Below, piece after piece: positions 16,798 to 28,434 of a DNA stretch of 64,000 nucleotides. Positions within the stretch are counted from its first letter, which is position 1. Each line of letters begins with the position of its first letter. The notes beneath the pieces are model-generated. The model saw only the letters and a program-made list of their open reading frames with translations, did not search any database and was not told the DNA's origin. The position numbers and the translations under genes were made by a program. Source of the stretch: Cordia subcordata (lineage: Eukaryota; Streptophyta; Magnoliopsida; Boraginales; Cordiaceae); NCBI GenBank assembly GCA_028554755.1, contig JAPTOF010000001.1, positions 42,117,501 through 42,181,500 of the forward strand, in the 5' to 3' direction.

Positions 16798-17870
16798 TAG
16801 ATGTACATTACAATATAAAAGGATACAAATAATAGATATTATATAATTAATAAATCAATATATGCTAGGTGTCATATGAGTACTAATATGTTACTCTAAA
16901 ATAACTAAAAAGAGAATAAGTTTAGTATATATAATAAAATAAATTATGAGCTAGTATGAGTTCGAGTGAAGAGACTCGTTCATGCCAATAATAATTAAAG
17001 AGGAGCAAATGAAGAGTATGTGTACAAGAGAGAGAGAGAGAGAGAGAGAGTACATGACCAGACTAGTGTGACATATCTCATAAAGCTTTAGGAAGAAGAA
17101 ATTTAACTTATATATTGTATAAATGCTCTTGGTTAAATATATTGTTTTTGAGTTGAAATCGATAGGATATCAGAGATTATATAAGCATATATAGTTTTAG
17201 AAATTAGGGTGTTAGAATAAAAACATAGAAGAAAATAAATGTTCAAAGAAATTTAACGTAGTGTGGACTAAGCCTGTGTCCACAGGCAAACAAGGGAATA
17301 TTTCATTTATGTTGATAACTAAATGCATTGGAGGAGCTCGATCAGCCTAGAGAGACTTTGGTTTTTCGTCTCACCATCCCATCCAACTATATATTATGTA
17401 CTCTATGCCTCTGTCCAGTATGACCATTGTCAGTTCTTATACTATGCTTTTTAATTACTGTGCGCTTAACAATCACCTGCACTTTACCGTGCTTGTACAA
17501 AACCAAAATCAGCCAAAACTCCTAAAAACCTCCCTATCTATCTCGTAACTTCGACAGCAAAAACCTTTCCTACAACTAAAAAACTCCGATGACTTCATCT
17601 AAATCAACAGCACTGACACAAAGGTAGCAATTTCTATAGCAAAATACACAAATATTCACACTATATAATTATATATATATATATATATATGTATATGTAT
17701 ATGTGCTTTCATGATAGTGATGTTTAACCTCAGTACGTGTTTGAACATCATTGACAAAATGTGTAAAATCACTCTAAAAATATATTATAAATTTTCACAT
17801 TACAAAAATACTTGAGAATCAATGTTCTACTATATGGTAAACTAAAAGTCAAAGTTAAAAACATTTGCTC
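16798..17870. other. Intergenic with microsatellites
   Basis: Contains (GA)n at about 17029-17050 and (TA)n at about 17662-17692. Around 17230-17400 there is a stretch (AATTTAACGTAGTGTGGAC...) of the kind found in plant dispersed repeats, but I cannot assign it. No coding sequence. Confidence 0.45.
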
Positions 17871-18765
17871 TGTATGTTCAAAATAAATAAATTATTGGTT
17901 CAAAAATTAAAATCATACTACCTGATAAAATAAAAATCATGATTCAAAATGAATAAACTACTGGTTCAAACTGAATAAATTATTGTTCAAAACGAATAAA
18001 CTACTGGTTCAAAATTGATATCATGCTACCTGATAAAATAAAAATCATGATTCAAAATGAATAAATTACTGGTTCAAAATGACTAAACTACTGGTTTAAA
18101 CTAAATAAACTACTAGTTCAAATGAATAAACTATTGGTTCAAAATTGATATCACGCTACCTGATAAAATAAAAATCATGGTTCAAAATTAATAAGTACTA
18201 GTTCAAAATGAATAAAGTACTGGTTCAAAATGAATAAACTACTAATTTAAAATGAATAAAGTATTGGTTCAAACTGAATAAACTGCTGATTCAAAATTGA
18301 TATTATGCTACCTAATAGAATAAAAATCATGGTTCAAAATGAATAAACCACTAATTCAAAATTAATAAACTACTGGTTTAAAATGATTAAATTATTGGTT
18401 CAAACTAAATAAACTACCGGTTCAAAATTAATATCATGCTACCTAATAAAATAAAAATCATGGTTCGAAATAATAAACTAATGGTTCAAAATTAACAAAC
18501 TACTAGTTCAAATTAAATAAACTACTGGTTCAAACTGAATAAATTACTGGTTCAAAATTCATACATTACTTATGCAAAATCAGTATAGTATTTCATATGT
18601 TACACTAATAGTTCATAAAATACTGCCATATTTAATAAATTAACAGTAGTTCAAAATAATAGTTCTTATAAGTGCAAACTGAATAAACTATTAATTCAAA
18701 ATAAATAAATTATTAGTTCAAAATTCAAAATGACACTAATACTAAAGGTTCAAAATGATATTCAA
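17870..18765. repeat. Minisatellite: ~22-bp TTCAAAATGAATAAACTACTGG unit with higher-order structure
   Basis: The core GGTTCAAAATGAATAAACTA recurs some 25-30 times with point changes. A second module, TGCTACCTGATAAAATAAAA, interrupts it at about 17920, 18027, 18155, 18307 and 18437, spaced by roughly 5, 6, 7 and 6 core units. This is a higher-order array, not random AT-rich sequence. No ORF runs through it. Confidence 0.8.
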
Positions 18766-20415
18766 ATTTGAAAATAATAGTATTTCAGTCACATATTAGA
18801 AGATAGATACTCAAACATTGGAAGATAAATCCTCAGAGAACCTATATGCGAAACTACAGCAACGATTTTAACGGTTTCTCTTTGACTTGTTAAAACATAT
18901 TTTATTTTATTTTTTAAATTTTAAACAACATCGTTTTAATAGAGCGTATATAACACGTGATTTAAAGAGCATTATGCTCCGTAAGTGCACGGTAGGTACG
19001 AAGCACAGTAAAATTTGCAGACCATTGTGGCGTGGGACCTTAAATTGCATAAAGTTAGGAGGCTTTGTGTTTGAGTTCCAATGTTATTAATGAAGGAATC
19101 TGAAATTCTGATAATTAAGGCTATTATATATATATATATGTATATGTATATGTACGTAAGTTAATTAAATCAGGTGGTGACAACACTAGTATCGTAAATC
19201 TTTAAAATCCTTGAAGGACGGATCGGAAATCTGAAGCTGTTGTGGAGAAGCTAGAAACATGCTAATTAAAGCATTATTTTCCATAATTATCATGCATGCA
19301 TGTTGAACATGGAAAGAAATAAAATTTAATTCCTGATATTATATCAACATCTTAGAATATATCTGAGCTTTATATTCATGAGGATGCCGGAAGGTATAAT
19401 TGGGTTCTTGCAGATAATGAGTTATTTTGATACTGAACTCGATCTTAAACTAGTTAAATAGAATAGAATTGAGGGCCACCTGTGCTCGTCTCCCTCCGCA
19501 TGCATGCAATGACATCAAAATAATCAGCCATCCATGCACATGTAATGTATATGTCTCTTCCGTCCGGCTTCTGCAGACAAAAGCAAAATCAAAGCTAATA
19601 TTTTTATGTTGTTCAAATATACATCTGAAAAAGAAAGAATATAAAAGCAGCAAAAGTCATGCATATATAATAATTATGAAGATATTATACACACTGTGAT
19701 GATCGACGACGATTAATTCATTAGATAAAAGCAGCTTGACACTCGTGTAATGTTAATTATACTTAAAAGAGCTCTAGGATTCTGCAAATTTAAAGCAAAT
19801 GACCGGTGTTGACGTCAGTTCCTTCCTTCATTGTAGATTAGTGGATTTGATGGGTAATTAATTAATCTACCGTCGTGTTGTGTAACACTGACGAATATGC
19901 AGCCGTGGTCATACATACAACAATTGCCTTTGATGTTTGATCATGAATCCAAAGTCTAGCTGCTATGTCTACTTTCTGACTTTTGTATTATATTCCCCAC
20001 AATGCAATTTCTTTCTCTCTCTCTCTTTTTTTTTTGAGTAATTCAACTTAATCGATGGTGATGTTGCAGCTGGTAATCCTGTAATAAAATTTTACTACAT
20101 ATTCGGAAAACTTTTAAGTTAACTATAAATTAACCTTGTGACTGATTTTGATGCCATCAATCGTAAAATTGGATGTAATTAAATATCTGAAGTCAATTAA
20201 GTTCCAATCGTTTTTAGATGTATATATCACACACACATATACGAGCTCCTGAAGGCACCTCTTTCTCTTGTGAACCTGGATACTGGATATTCTTGCACAC
20301 CATTTAATTTATTTGGGCAATAAAAAATTCCTGACTGGTTGGACAAATGAAAAAGCATTGAGTGATTAGTATGAATGAGATAGTACTAATTTCTCCATCA
20401 ATAATACTAATTTTC

Positions 20416-20484
<69 letters not shown>

Positions 20485-23400
20485 TCAACTCAACTTCTTC
20501 CTGGTTTGTCCAGGTTTGCCAAAAAGGGTCTTTTGTTTATAGAGATACTGTGTTTAAACTTAATTACACTATTAATCCCTGAATTCACAAAATTACAGTG
20601 TCAACCTTTTGTATTTTTTTTTTAATTTGTACACTTGTCCTTCCGTCAAGATATTTGTTAATTTATTAACAAATTTTTTGAAATATCTATTTTGCCCTTC
20701 TTTTATATAAAAAAGGACCTATTTTGCTCCTATCTTATTTAAAAAGGATAAAAAAAAAGTATATTAAAAAGAAAAAAGGACCTATTTTGCTCCTATCTTA
20801 TTTAAAGGAATTATAGATTAAAGTAGTAGGAGCTGTATGATTCACATTATTAGAATCAAAAGCCAAAAACAGAACCATCGTCTGAAATATATGTGCTGTT
20901 CTTGAAACGGTCATACATGCCAAAATATATATGCTTCAACCCAAAGGACACAAAGCAAAAAATTTAAGCATAAGATAGTCAATAACTTAACGTAACGAAT
21001 CTACCCGATACTATCAGAAAGAGTGAGAGGAGAGGAAAACATATATGATGAATTCATTTCTCAATTGAATACAGTACACACTTGATCCTATTTAATTTAT
21101 AGCAAAGTTAGCTTAAATAACTGACTTCATTACTGCTCAGCATTATCTTCTAACAATAACTAACTAATGCCTGACTCAAAAACTAACTAATTGTGTTCCT
21201 TGCTACTCAATTAAGCTCCAGCTCAGTTGCTCAAGTAATTCCTTGATCTTGTGGCTTGTCAGATGCCAACTGATTTAAGAATGAAGTCGATACTTGTTAG
21301 TAAAATTTCAAAATTTTAGTTCAATGTGTTATTTATTTACACGCAGTGCATGCCATCGAGTCCGAGGCATGACCTTTGTCTTTGTTATAACTTGGGTAAC
21401 GAATTGGAGGCAGAACATGGCCGAGCCCAATAATGCAAAAGATAGAAAAGACTGAGCTTCAGCAATCAGCCCTATAATATGAAATGTAGCCTTAGCTTAT
21501 AGTTTTTGCAATATCTAGGGTATGCAATGTTGGATGGGTAGCACCAACAAAATGGACTAGATCGAGTGATTTTAACATCGTCATCAGCATGGACATCCAT
21601 GTGCTTGCTTGTATAAATTTTTGTTGGTCAAACAGAGCTTTAAATGAAGGAGTTGGAACCATTCATTTCATCCCGAAACAATTTGAAGTGAGTAGAGCAG
21701 CAAATATATATATATATATACACATACAGATACAGATACAGATATGCTTATTGTTGGTGGCTGCAGTGGCTTCATCAAGAAAGAAGCAATAAATGGACGG
21801 AAACATGTGGAAAGCAGAGAGTGCAGCATCTAGCCATAGGGTGAGGTGACCTTAATTGAGCTATAACTTTATGAAACAGTTGGTCCTGCTTTCTTTGCAC
21901 TTCATTTATGTAACATTGCTGCCATGTAATGAAAGGAAGGGGGGGGGGGTGATAATAATAATGAAATGAAGACAAAAACATTGTTTGGGGGGGGGGGGGT
22001 CCACTTGGAGGTGTTGAATTTGATCATCTTTTTCTGAGAAGCAGGCATGGTGCATAATCATTACTCCCTCACGAATTTCTGTGATGAAAGCAACTACTCG
22101 TTTCCACTTGGGTCAATCAAATTTTGTCATTTGTTCGAACTCATCCAACCCCATTTACTATTTGCCAGACTCTCTCTTTTTTTCCTTTTTTTTTTGTTTT
22201 TTTTGACACAATCAAGTTCTAACATGTGAACCAACTTTACTGCTGGCTGCTACTCCAAACATTTCACTTCTTGACTTCAAGCTTATACAGCTAGCTCGCT
22301 TTCCATTTCCCCGATTTTATTTTATTTTGAGTCTTTTTTTTTATTAAATTAATGCATGTATTGTAGTATATATTTATATAGATAATAAGCTCTTTGAGGT
22401 GTTACCAGGAGCTAGCTAAAGGTCGACTACGAACAATTTTGTAACAAATGGCAGGCTCTTCCACTGCAAAAGTATTTTGTAACAATAAAATGCAAAATTT
22501 GGTTTTCTTTTTATATCATTCAAGCTAAGTGTCATCAGGTAATAAAAAGACGGTCACATATGATGCATCCTATAGACAAAAGACTCAATAAACCATGATT
22601 ATTATATTAGTTAGAAAGGCTTGGAGTATGTAGTGTTATCTTTACTATATTTACAATTAAGTGAGTCAAATATTATGTATATTTACAACGAGATTGAATA
22701 AACACTAAATATTAGAATTTGACTCACCCACTCTAATAATGGCTCTATAGAGACTCGAAAAGAATGGTAGACTTGCATGTGTAGTGATTTTCGACAAGCA
22801 TAATAATAATGACCATATGTGTGTGTGTGTGATTTTCTAGCTCTCATAAATGGAAACTTATCCACTTAGTGTATAAACTATTGCCTCGAACATTTTTAAA
22901 GCAAAATGATTATGAAATTCAAAATACAAAACACACATAGCAGGTATAATGAAAAACATTCATAAACGGGTATAGATCTCATAACTTATCACGGGGCAAG
23001 AGTTATTATCAACTACCAAGCATTAAATTTATGGAATTTTTGACTGGCAAATTTGTTTTTAACTGAATTTGCATATAATTAAATTTATAACAAGAATGTT
23101 GTACATCAAATAGATTGTAACGTTTGACAATATATGTCAGTGTAATGAGAGAGCCAAAAATTAAGGGGATATACATGGAGGAGTTCCACTCGTTTGACCG
23201 CATCTTTAGAAGACCGTGGCCGTGTGCCCACAAAATTTCCATTTCCCACGACGTCCTTGTTATATCTTATATATTAATAATCTAATTTGAAACTGCACAT
23301 CAATTAAAAAGAAATGCAACTCCCAATTAATAATATATATTAAAAAAATCATTTTTATGTACTTTGAGGATAAATGAGGTTACCTAGATGTTATTCTTGT

Positions 23401-24290
23401 CTCCCTATTTATTATATATATATATATATATATAATCAATCTCTTCCCAATTTAATCTTTCAAGGTACGTAAATATACTTAATTTAACCAAATGTTGTCG
23501 CCCACTTACGTATTTAATGGCTTTTGCCTTTTAGCTCTTCCACCTCTCCTTTCCTCACGGAATTCATGGTTCCTCAATCCGCACTCCACTGCTTTTACAT
23601 TATTTACCTCCTTTATATTATTTAAGCACCCAACAACTCTCTTTGATTTGTTTATAACTTAATTAAGTTTCGATTTTAACATAGATTGTATCTACTTACG
23701 CTAATAAAATATAATATATTTTCAAAATAAATTTGAGTGTACATGTTAATATAACTGTATAACCATATTAAATGTAAACGATAATAACAATAATAATTAA
23801 CCCACATGCCACAACGTTTGACTACATACGTATGAACAGCTATAGGCTACCCTAGTGACCAACAAGTCTACCAAACGCAAGGCATTGTAAAAACGAAGAA
23901 GACTACTAGGGTCTACCCAATGGATGCATATATGACACCAATTAATTGTTCCCCAGTGTTAGACCCAAAAGTACTAGGAAAAATGGATCTCTCGCAACGT
24001 TAATATTACCAAAAAGAAGAAGAGGTAAAAAAGAGAGAGAGAATTAACGATAACAAATATGTGACAAATTGTATATCAATTAACAATTTTGATTTAAACA
24101 AAAAACAATTTTAAGTTTACCTTTAATATGCGGCCGGTACATTTGGTGTCAAACAAAGCCAAAAGAAAAAGAAGGAATTGCTAATGTGTTAACAATCATT
24201 TGCCCCGGCCGTCGGAGAAGCAAGATCAGCCGGCGGACAGGGGAGGGCCACACCTCTGCTGGCGTCACAAGGGGGTGTTTAATTTTGTTG
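18766..24290. other. Long intergenic stretch, no gene seen
   Basis: AT-rich non-coding sequence. Microsatellites are (CT)n(AT)n at about 20420-20482, TATA runs near 19123, 21702 and 23413, and G runs at about 21939-21948 and 21987-21999. A ~55-bp motif (AAAAAGGACCTATTTTGCTCCTATC) is duplicated at about 20711 and 20773. The stretch near 20990-21270 could be LTR debris, but no partner or border is found. No conserved protein domain or known miRNA sequence was spotted. Confidence 0.5.
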
Positions 24291-24419
24291 TAAATGTTCT
24301 TTTTACATTTATTCTGGGCCTTGGACCCGTCACTGTCAAATAGTCCATCAGGACAGCCCACTGGCTTCTCCACAGAATCGTCTCTACAAATAAGCCCACA
24401 CTACCTCTCACTTTTCTGC
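24291..24419 (+). promoter_or_regulatory. Putative TAS3 promoter-proximal region
   Basis: This lies directly upstream of the CT/CA-rich leader. It holds a weak TATA-like TACAAATA at about 24385. Assignment rests only on position; no specific factor site is claimed. Confidence 0.3.
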
Positions 24420-24912
24420 ATTCTCTGCAATGCGTTAGTCTCTCACACTCTCTCTCTCTCTTTCACACACACACACACACACAGAGTGTGTATGTGTTCC
24501 TTCTGGGGAGGAGAGAAAAGATTCACATAGCAGAAAGCAAGACTGAAAATTCCCCCCAAGGTATGAAAACTTAGTATGCATGTACATGTTTGTAAGCTTT
24601 TTGCATCCTCAAAATTCTTGGTCCGATCCTGAGCTAATTTCATGGCCTTTTGCAACAACTCTTTTTGGGAATATTAGCTCCTTCATTTTTTTCCCCTACC
24701 ACAACATAATTCTTCTTATTCACTATATACAGACACTACTTGAACTCAACTCCCCATATGTTTTCTTTTTGTTCATAGCTACACAAGTCATATGAGCCCT
24801 CTAGTCAACATTTCGGTTTTGTCAAATTATTCTCTTTTTGAGTTGTCAATATATGCATCACCATCTTCATAACTATCTCATGCAGGTAATTATCTTCAAA
24901 GAATTCACATGT

Positions 24913-25053
24913 ATGGGTCGATTCAACAGCCTCATCACCATGCAAATTGTATATCATCAGCTGAAGCAAGTGTTTCTTGATGGAAGTTGTGCTAATGAAG
25001 GCTTTCAGTTAGCCAACAAAAGCTCCACTTCAGCCGTGGCGGCTTCATCTTAA
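24913..25053 (+). CDS. Short ORF in the TAS3 transcript (46 aa)
   Basis: ATG at 24913 (MGRFNSLITM...) runs 46 codons to TAA at 25051-25053. Only 3 nt separate the stop from the 5' miR390 site at 25057. In Arabidopsis the TAS3a transcript also has a short ORF ending just before its 5' miR390 site, and ribosomes stall against the AGO7-miR390-SGS3 complex there, which stimulates siRNA production. The peptide has no recognisable domain, so translation rather than the product is probably what matters. The frame is open further upstream to 24838, but that part would lie in the proposed intron. Confidence 0.6.
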   Translation: MGRFNSLITMQIVYHQLKQVFLDGSCANEGFQLANKSSTSAVAASS

Positions 25054-25056
25054 TTG

Positions 25057-25077
25057 GGTGCTATCCTACCTGAGCTT
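25057..25077 (+). promoter_or_regulatory. TAS3 5' miR390 site (predicted non-cleavable)
   Basis: The site reads GGTGCTATCCTACC followed by TGAGCTT. Against miR390 it pairs throughout except for an A:A mismatch opposite miR390 position 10, with G:U wobbles opposite positions 11 and 19. A central mismatch at position 10 is the classic feature that lets AGO7-miR390 bind this site without slicing. Confidence 0.93.
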
Positions 25078-25146
25078 TTTTTATCATTTCTGTCATTTTT
25101 TTTTATCTTTTTATTTGGTTTTTTTTTTTTTTTTCTAAGTTGAGTT

Positions 25147-25167
25147 TTCTTGACCTTGTAAGACCTT
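25147..25167 (+). ncRNA. tasiR-ARF, register 8 (D8+)
   Basis: Begins TTCTTGACCTTGTAAGACC and ends TT. It is 8 x 21 nt upstream of the predicted cut after 25314, so it is perfectly in phase. It is the canonical tasiR-ARF that targets ARF2/3/4. Confidence 0.95.
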
Positions 25168-25188
25168 TTCTTGACCTTGTAAGACCTC
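25168..25188 (+). ncRNA. tasiR-ARF, register 7 (D7+)
   Basis: Begins TTCTTGACCTTGTAAGACC and ends TC. It follows the register-8 copy with no gap and lies 7 x 21 nt upstream of the predicted cut. It differs from the first copy only in the last base. Confidence 0.95.
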
Positions 25189-25303
25189 GTGTTACGTATT
25201 TTTTCTTCGTGTTTTATTTTGTATCTAACCCTGAATTAGAAATTTCTGAGGTAGGGTTAGTGTATTGTTTTTTTTCTCCCTACCCAACTCTAGTTCTCCT
25301 TCC

Positions 25304-25324
25304 TTGTCTATCCCTCCTGAGCTA
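25304..25324 (+). promoter_or_regulatory. TAS3 3' miR390 site (predicted cleaved)
   Basis: The central part CTATCCCTCCTGAGCT is a perfect complement of miR390 positions 2-17, including positions 10 and 11. Mismatches are confined to position 1 and to 18-21. Slicing is predicted between 25314 and 25315 and sets the 21-nt phase of the whole precursor. Confidence 0.94.
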
Positions 25325-25600
25325 TTCAATCAGACTTGACTGACAACTCTCGTCAACAACCACCAGGCTGAGCCCGATGGAATGCAAGATTAAAGCCTCT
25401 TGGATCGGTACACGCAATGAAAAAGATCCGAATTCAATTCATGGCCTCCAGTTCTTTATGTAACCTAGCTTTTGCAAAAGGATTACTTATCTACTATCAT
25501 GTGTTCCGATATGATGTAAAGATGTAAAGGGTACTTATGCGACTAAGAAGAGCTTTTTCTGTTTTCTAGTTCAGCTTATCATCTGCAATATTATCATCAT

Positions 25601-26543
25601 AGGTTTTTCTTAAAGAAAGGCGGCCATTTGTTATCAGCTCTACTATAAAAAGTGATACGTGTGACATTTTTGTCATATCTTATTACATGCTTGTGTATTT
25701 CGATTTTTCTTGCAACAACCAACTATTCCGGATCCTAAGAGATCCGAACAACCCAGCTAGAGTAGTATATATATATATATATTTTCTTCAGAATAAGATA
25801 TACTATATAGGACCATCACAGATATGAATTGTATAGTTATGGGCATATAGATGTTGTTTCAGGCCTATTATCCAGACAAGCCATATACATATGCTGATGA
25901 GAAGTACAAGAACGAACAAATATTCTTGCTGATGCTCTCTGAAATAGAGTTTCCCCGTGACTGCTCTCAATTACTGCATTATGTACATATATACATATAT
26001 ATATCTCCACTGTATTACTGGAGACTTTTCTGTTACCCCTCGTATTTTTACTGATCTCACCCTGCTTTCTCATCAATATAATCAGCTCATCTCATTTATG
26101 AGGCCTAGGAAGAAAACTTTCTCCCTCTTGGGAAAAATCAGCTTTTTTTTTTTTTTTTAATTCTGAGACCAACTTTTCTGGTACTGAACAAGAAAACTTT
26201 AAGTCAGCGACTGTGTGTATCTGTTGTCAAGTGAATGTGTGCCCCTGTGTGTGTGTAAGTGGTAGAATTTAATTCCCAATGTAGTCACTTTGTTCTATTC
26301 TTCTTTTTTACTTTTTCTCGCGTCGTCACCCTTACTTCAATTTTCTCTCTCTTGCTTTTTCTTTTTTATGTAAGACAACTAGAATGGGATGAACAAAGGT
26401 CATCAGATTACCATTTGACTCAATTGATCTGCTCTCTGAATCTGGTACCAAGCTTGTGTGGCACATTAGTGAATTTTCTCATGTGCAAATTTTCTGTGTT
26501 GTGGACTTTTACTGATGCATGGTCCATGGCCTAGCAACACTAG
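25601..26543. other. Intergenic downstream of TAS3
   Basis: AT-rich, with TA runs at 25768-25781 and T homopolymers at 26142-26158. Several short frames contain only low-complexity sequence. No gene is seen. Confidence 0.45.
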
Positions 26544-26550
26544 CTAACAT

Positions 26551-26770
26551 CCGTCTCCCAAGAATGTCCCGTGAGATAAGAATTAAGTAAGACGCAGTTC
26601 AAGAATTGGGTTCGAACCTTGTATCCAACTTTTTGTTGAGTGTCCTGGTAGTTGGGTTGTGGAGTTGGTCTTTTTACCTGTAATTTACCAACTAATGGTT
26701 GAGTTCCGTTAAATGTCTGGTGGTTAGGTTTCACCAATTAAGTTTTCCTCATATCAAAAGAAAAAAAAAA
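26551..26770 (+). mobile_element. SINE-like retroelement, ~220 bp
   Basis: It has a pol III B-box-like GGGTTCGAACCTT at 26608-26620, a 3' A-tail at about 26757-26770, and a 7-bp direct repeat CTAACAT on both sides (26544-26550 and 26771-26777). The A-box is weak. Length, tail and duplication fit a tRNA-derived SINE; the family is not recognised. Confidence 0.5.
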
Positions 26771-26776
26771 CTAACA

Positions 26777-27431
26777 TGTTATAACGTATAAAGATGTCTC
26801 ACATCGAAATATCTTAATATTTAATATCATCATATAAAGGTTTTAGGTCACTCCTCATATTGACCAATTGATTTTTATAATAGAATCTCAAAGATTTTTC
26901 ACATAGTATAAGAGTTGGGCTTTTGGTCCAATTCTGGCGTTATGCACGTGTCCATTTGTGACCCGTCATGTTCATTCATTGTACACATTCGTTCATATGG
27001 TAGCCCATTCCTGCAAGGAATTGAGCTGCATCAAGTCTAAGGCGTTGGTGGTCTATCCAACCATTCTTATCACGAGCTGTACGACCATCCAAATCCGTTC
27101 ATTCATTGTGCACATCCGTTCACATGATGGCCTATCCCTGTAAGTAACTGAGCTGCATCAAGGTCCATCCTTGCAAGCAACTGAGCTGCATCAAGTCCAA
27201 GGTAGTTGGTGGTCCATCCAACCACTCTTATCACAGGCCATACAACCATCTAAATCTAGTCATCAAAGTGGTGCAGGCATTATTATGGGTCATATGTAAG
27301 AAAGTGTTGCAACATATAAAGAAGTCATACATTAGAAAATTTCAAAATTTAAGATCACCATGTAAAAGTCTTAGATCATTTTTCATATTGACTAATTAAT
27401 TTTTATGATGGAACCTCATAGATTCTTTACA
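26777..27431 (+). mobile_element. TRIM-like miniature LTR retrotransposon
   Basis: Two diverged direct repeats of about 127 bp (26777-26903 and 27305-27431) both start TGTT and end CA. Both contain a TTGACYAATTRATTTTTAT block, and the left copy also has a CTCACATCG block (CATACATTA in the right copy). Just inside the left copy, TAGTATAAGAGTTGGGC at 26904 is a decayed initiator-Met tRNA primer site (consensus TGGTATCAGAGC). The ~400-bp interior has no coding capacity and is itself partly duplicated (GAGCTGCATCAAG three times). No target-site duplication is found, probably through decay. Confidence 0.65.
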
Positions 27432-28403
27432 CTTTGTATGTTGAAAATCTATTTATTATCATATATGTGTACAATAGTTGGATTTTACTTATGTTATATT
27501 ATTATGAAGCAAATAAAATTATGGTAAATTGTTCTTGTCATTATTGTAATAATATATCTGTAGTGAAAAAAAATAATCGTACTTCTCACCGTCATTCTGT
27601 CAAAATTGTAAATTTAATGAGTCATAAGGTTATAATATATGTTATGAGACCATAGAAATGTGGTGAACAGATGTGTAAAAGACAAAGGTCATTGCTGATT
27701 TTAGAAATCAAAATTATGCATGATTGATTGGTTTGACGAAAAAAGAAAAAGGCACATGCGCTTGGGGAAACTATTACAATAATTACGGAAAGGAGAATGA
27801 TATTTTTTTTTTTTGGGCAATATTCTTTTCTCTTAATAATAAACATGCATCTTTTAAGAATTCTAAGTAGAATCATATTTCAAGAGACAAAAGAACACTC
27901 CATGATGCTGACATAGATAGAAGTGGTGAGAAACTTGATTGTTTTGCATGTGAAAATATTATCATCCGAGATTGATCATTTAATTAGTCAGGCCTGCAAT
28001 TATATCATCCCAGAAATTGAGCTTGATCTTACACGCTGCATGCCCCATATTTTGTATTATTACTGTGTTTATTATATGTTTATATGAAATTTTAAATTTG
28101 AAAAATATATAATTTTATATGCTTTTCATATTTAAAATTTAAAATAAATATAATATATATATATATATATATATTTATTAGTTAATGCTTGTAATCTACT
28201 CCAAAACTTGTTTTCAACTGTGATCAGCACAATTTTTTTTATTTGGTACATTGTAAATAGATATTATAGCATTGTTATAGTGTCAAAGGCAAGGGGGTCG
28301 ATATTTCCAGCACAAAATGATGATGTCGACAAGTGGGTAAGGAAAAAGCAGAGTACCTTTCTCTGCGTCCAACTTCTCAACTATTTTTTACCCCCCTGCT
28401 TCG

Positions 28404-28434
<31 letters not shown>

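Larger units (their letters stand above)
24420..25600 (+). ncRNA. TAS3: TAS3 trans-acting siRNA primary transcript (long form, two tasiR-ARFs)
   Basis: This is a non-coding precursor that yields tasiR-ARFs, which guide cleavage of ARF2, ARF3 and ARF4 auxin-response-factor mRNAs. The pathway is miR390-AGO7, then SGS3/RDR6, then DCL4. Visible hallmarks: a 5' miR390 site at 25057-25077, a 3' miR390 site at 25304-25324, and two adjacent copies of TTCTTGACCTTGTAAGACC at 25147 and 25168. The predicted cut in the 3' site lies between 25314 and 25315. Counting back in 21s, register 7 is 25168-25188 and register 8 is 25147-25167, exactly the two tasiR-ARFs, as in Arabidopsis TAS3a D7(+)/D8(+). Transcript ends are estimates: a CT/CA-rich leader near 24420-24500, a possible intron 24561-24885 (CCCAAG/GTATGA to ATGCAG), and a 3' end somewhere after 25340. 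The core is certain; the borders are not. Confidence 0.95.

Noticed and set aside
17870..18765. Regularly spaced short repeats resembling a CRISPR array
   Set aside because: Units are contiguous and degenerate with no unique spacers, and this is plant nuclear DNA. It is a minisatellite.
20990..21270. Possible solo LTR
   Set aside because: The sequence has an LTR-like feel, but I found no TG...CA borders with a duplication and no second copy.
24838..25053. A 71-aa protein gene at the TAS3 locus
   Set aside because: The 5' part of the frame lies in the proposed intron, there is no domain, and the locus is explained by TAS3; only the 46-codon ORF is kept.
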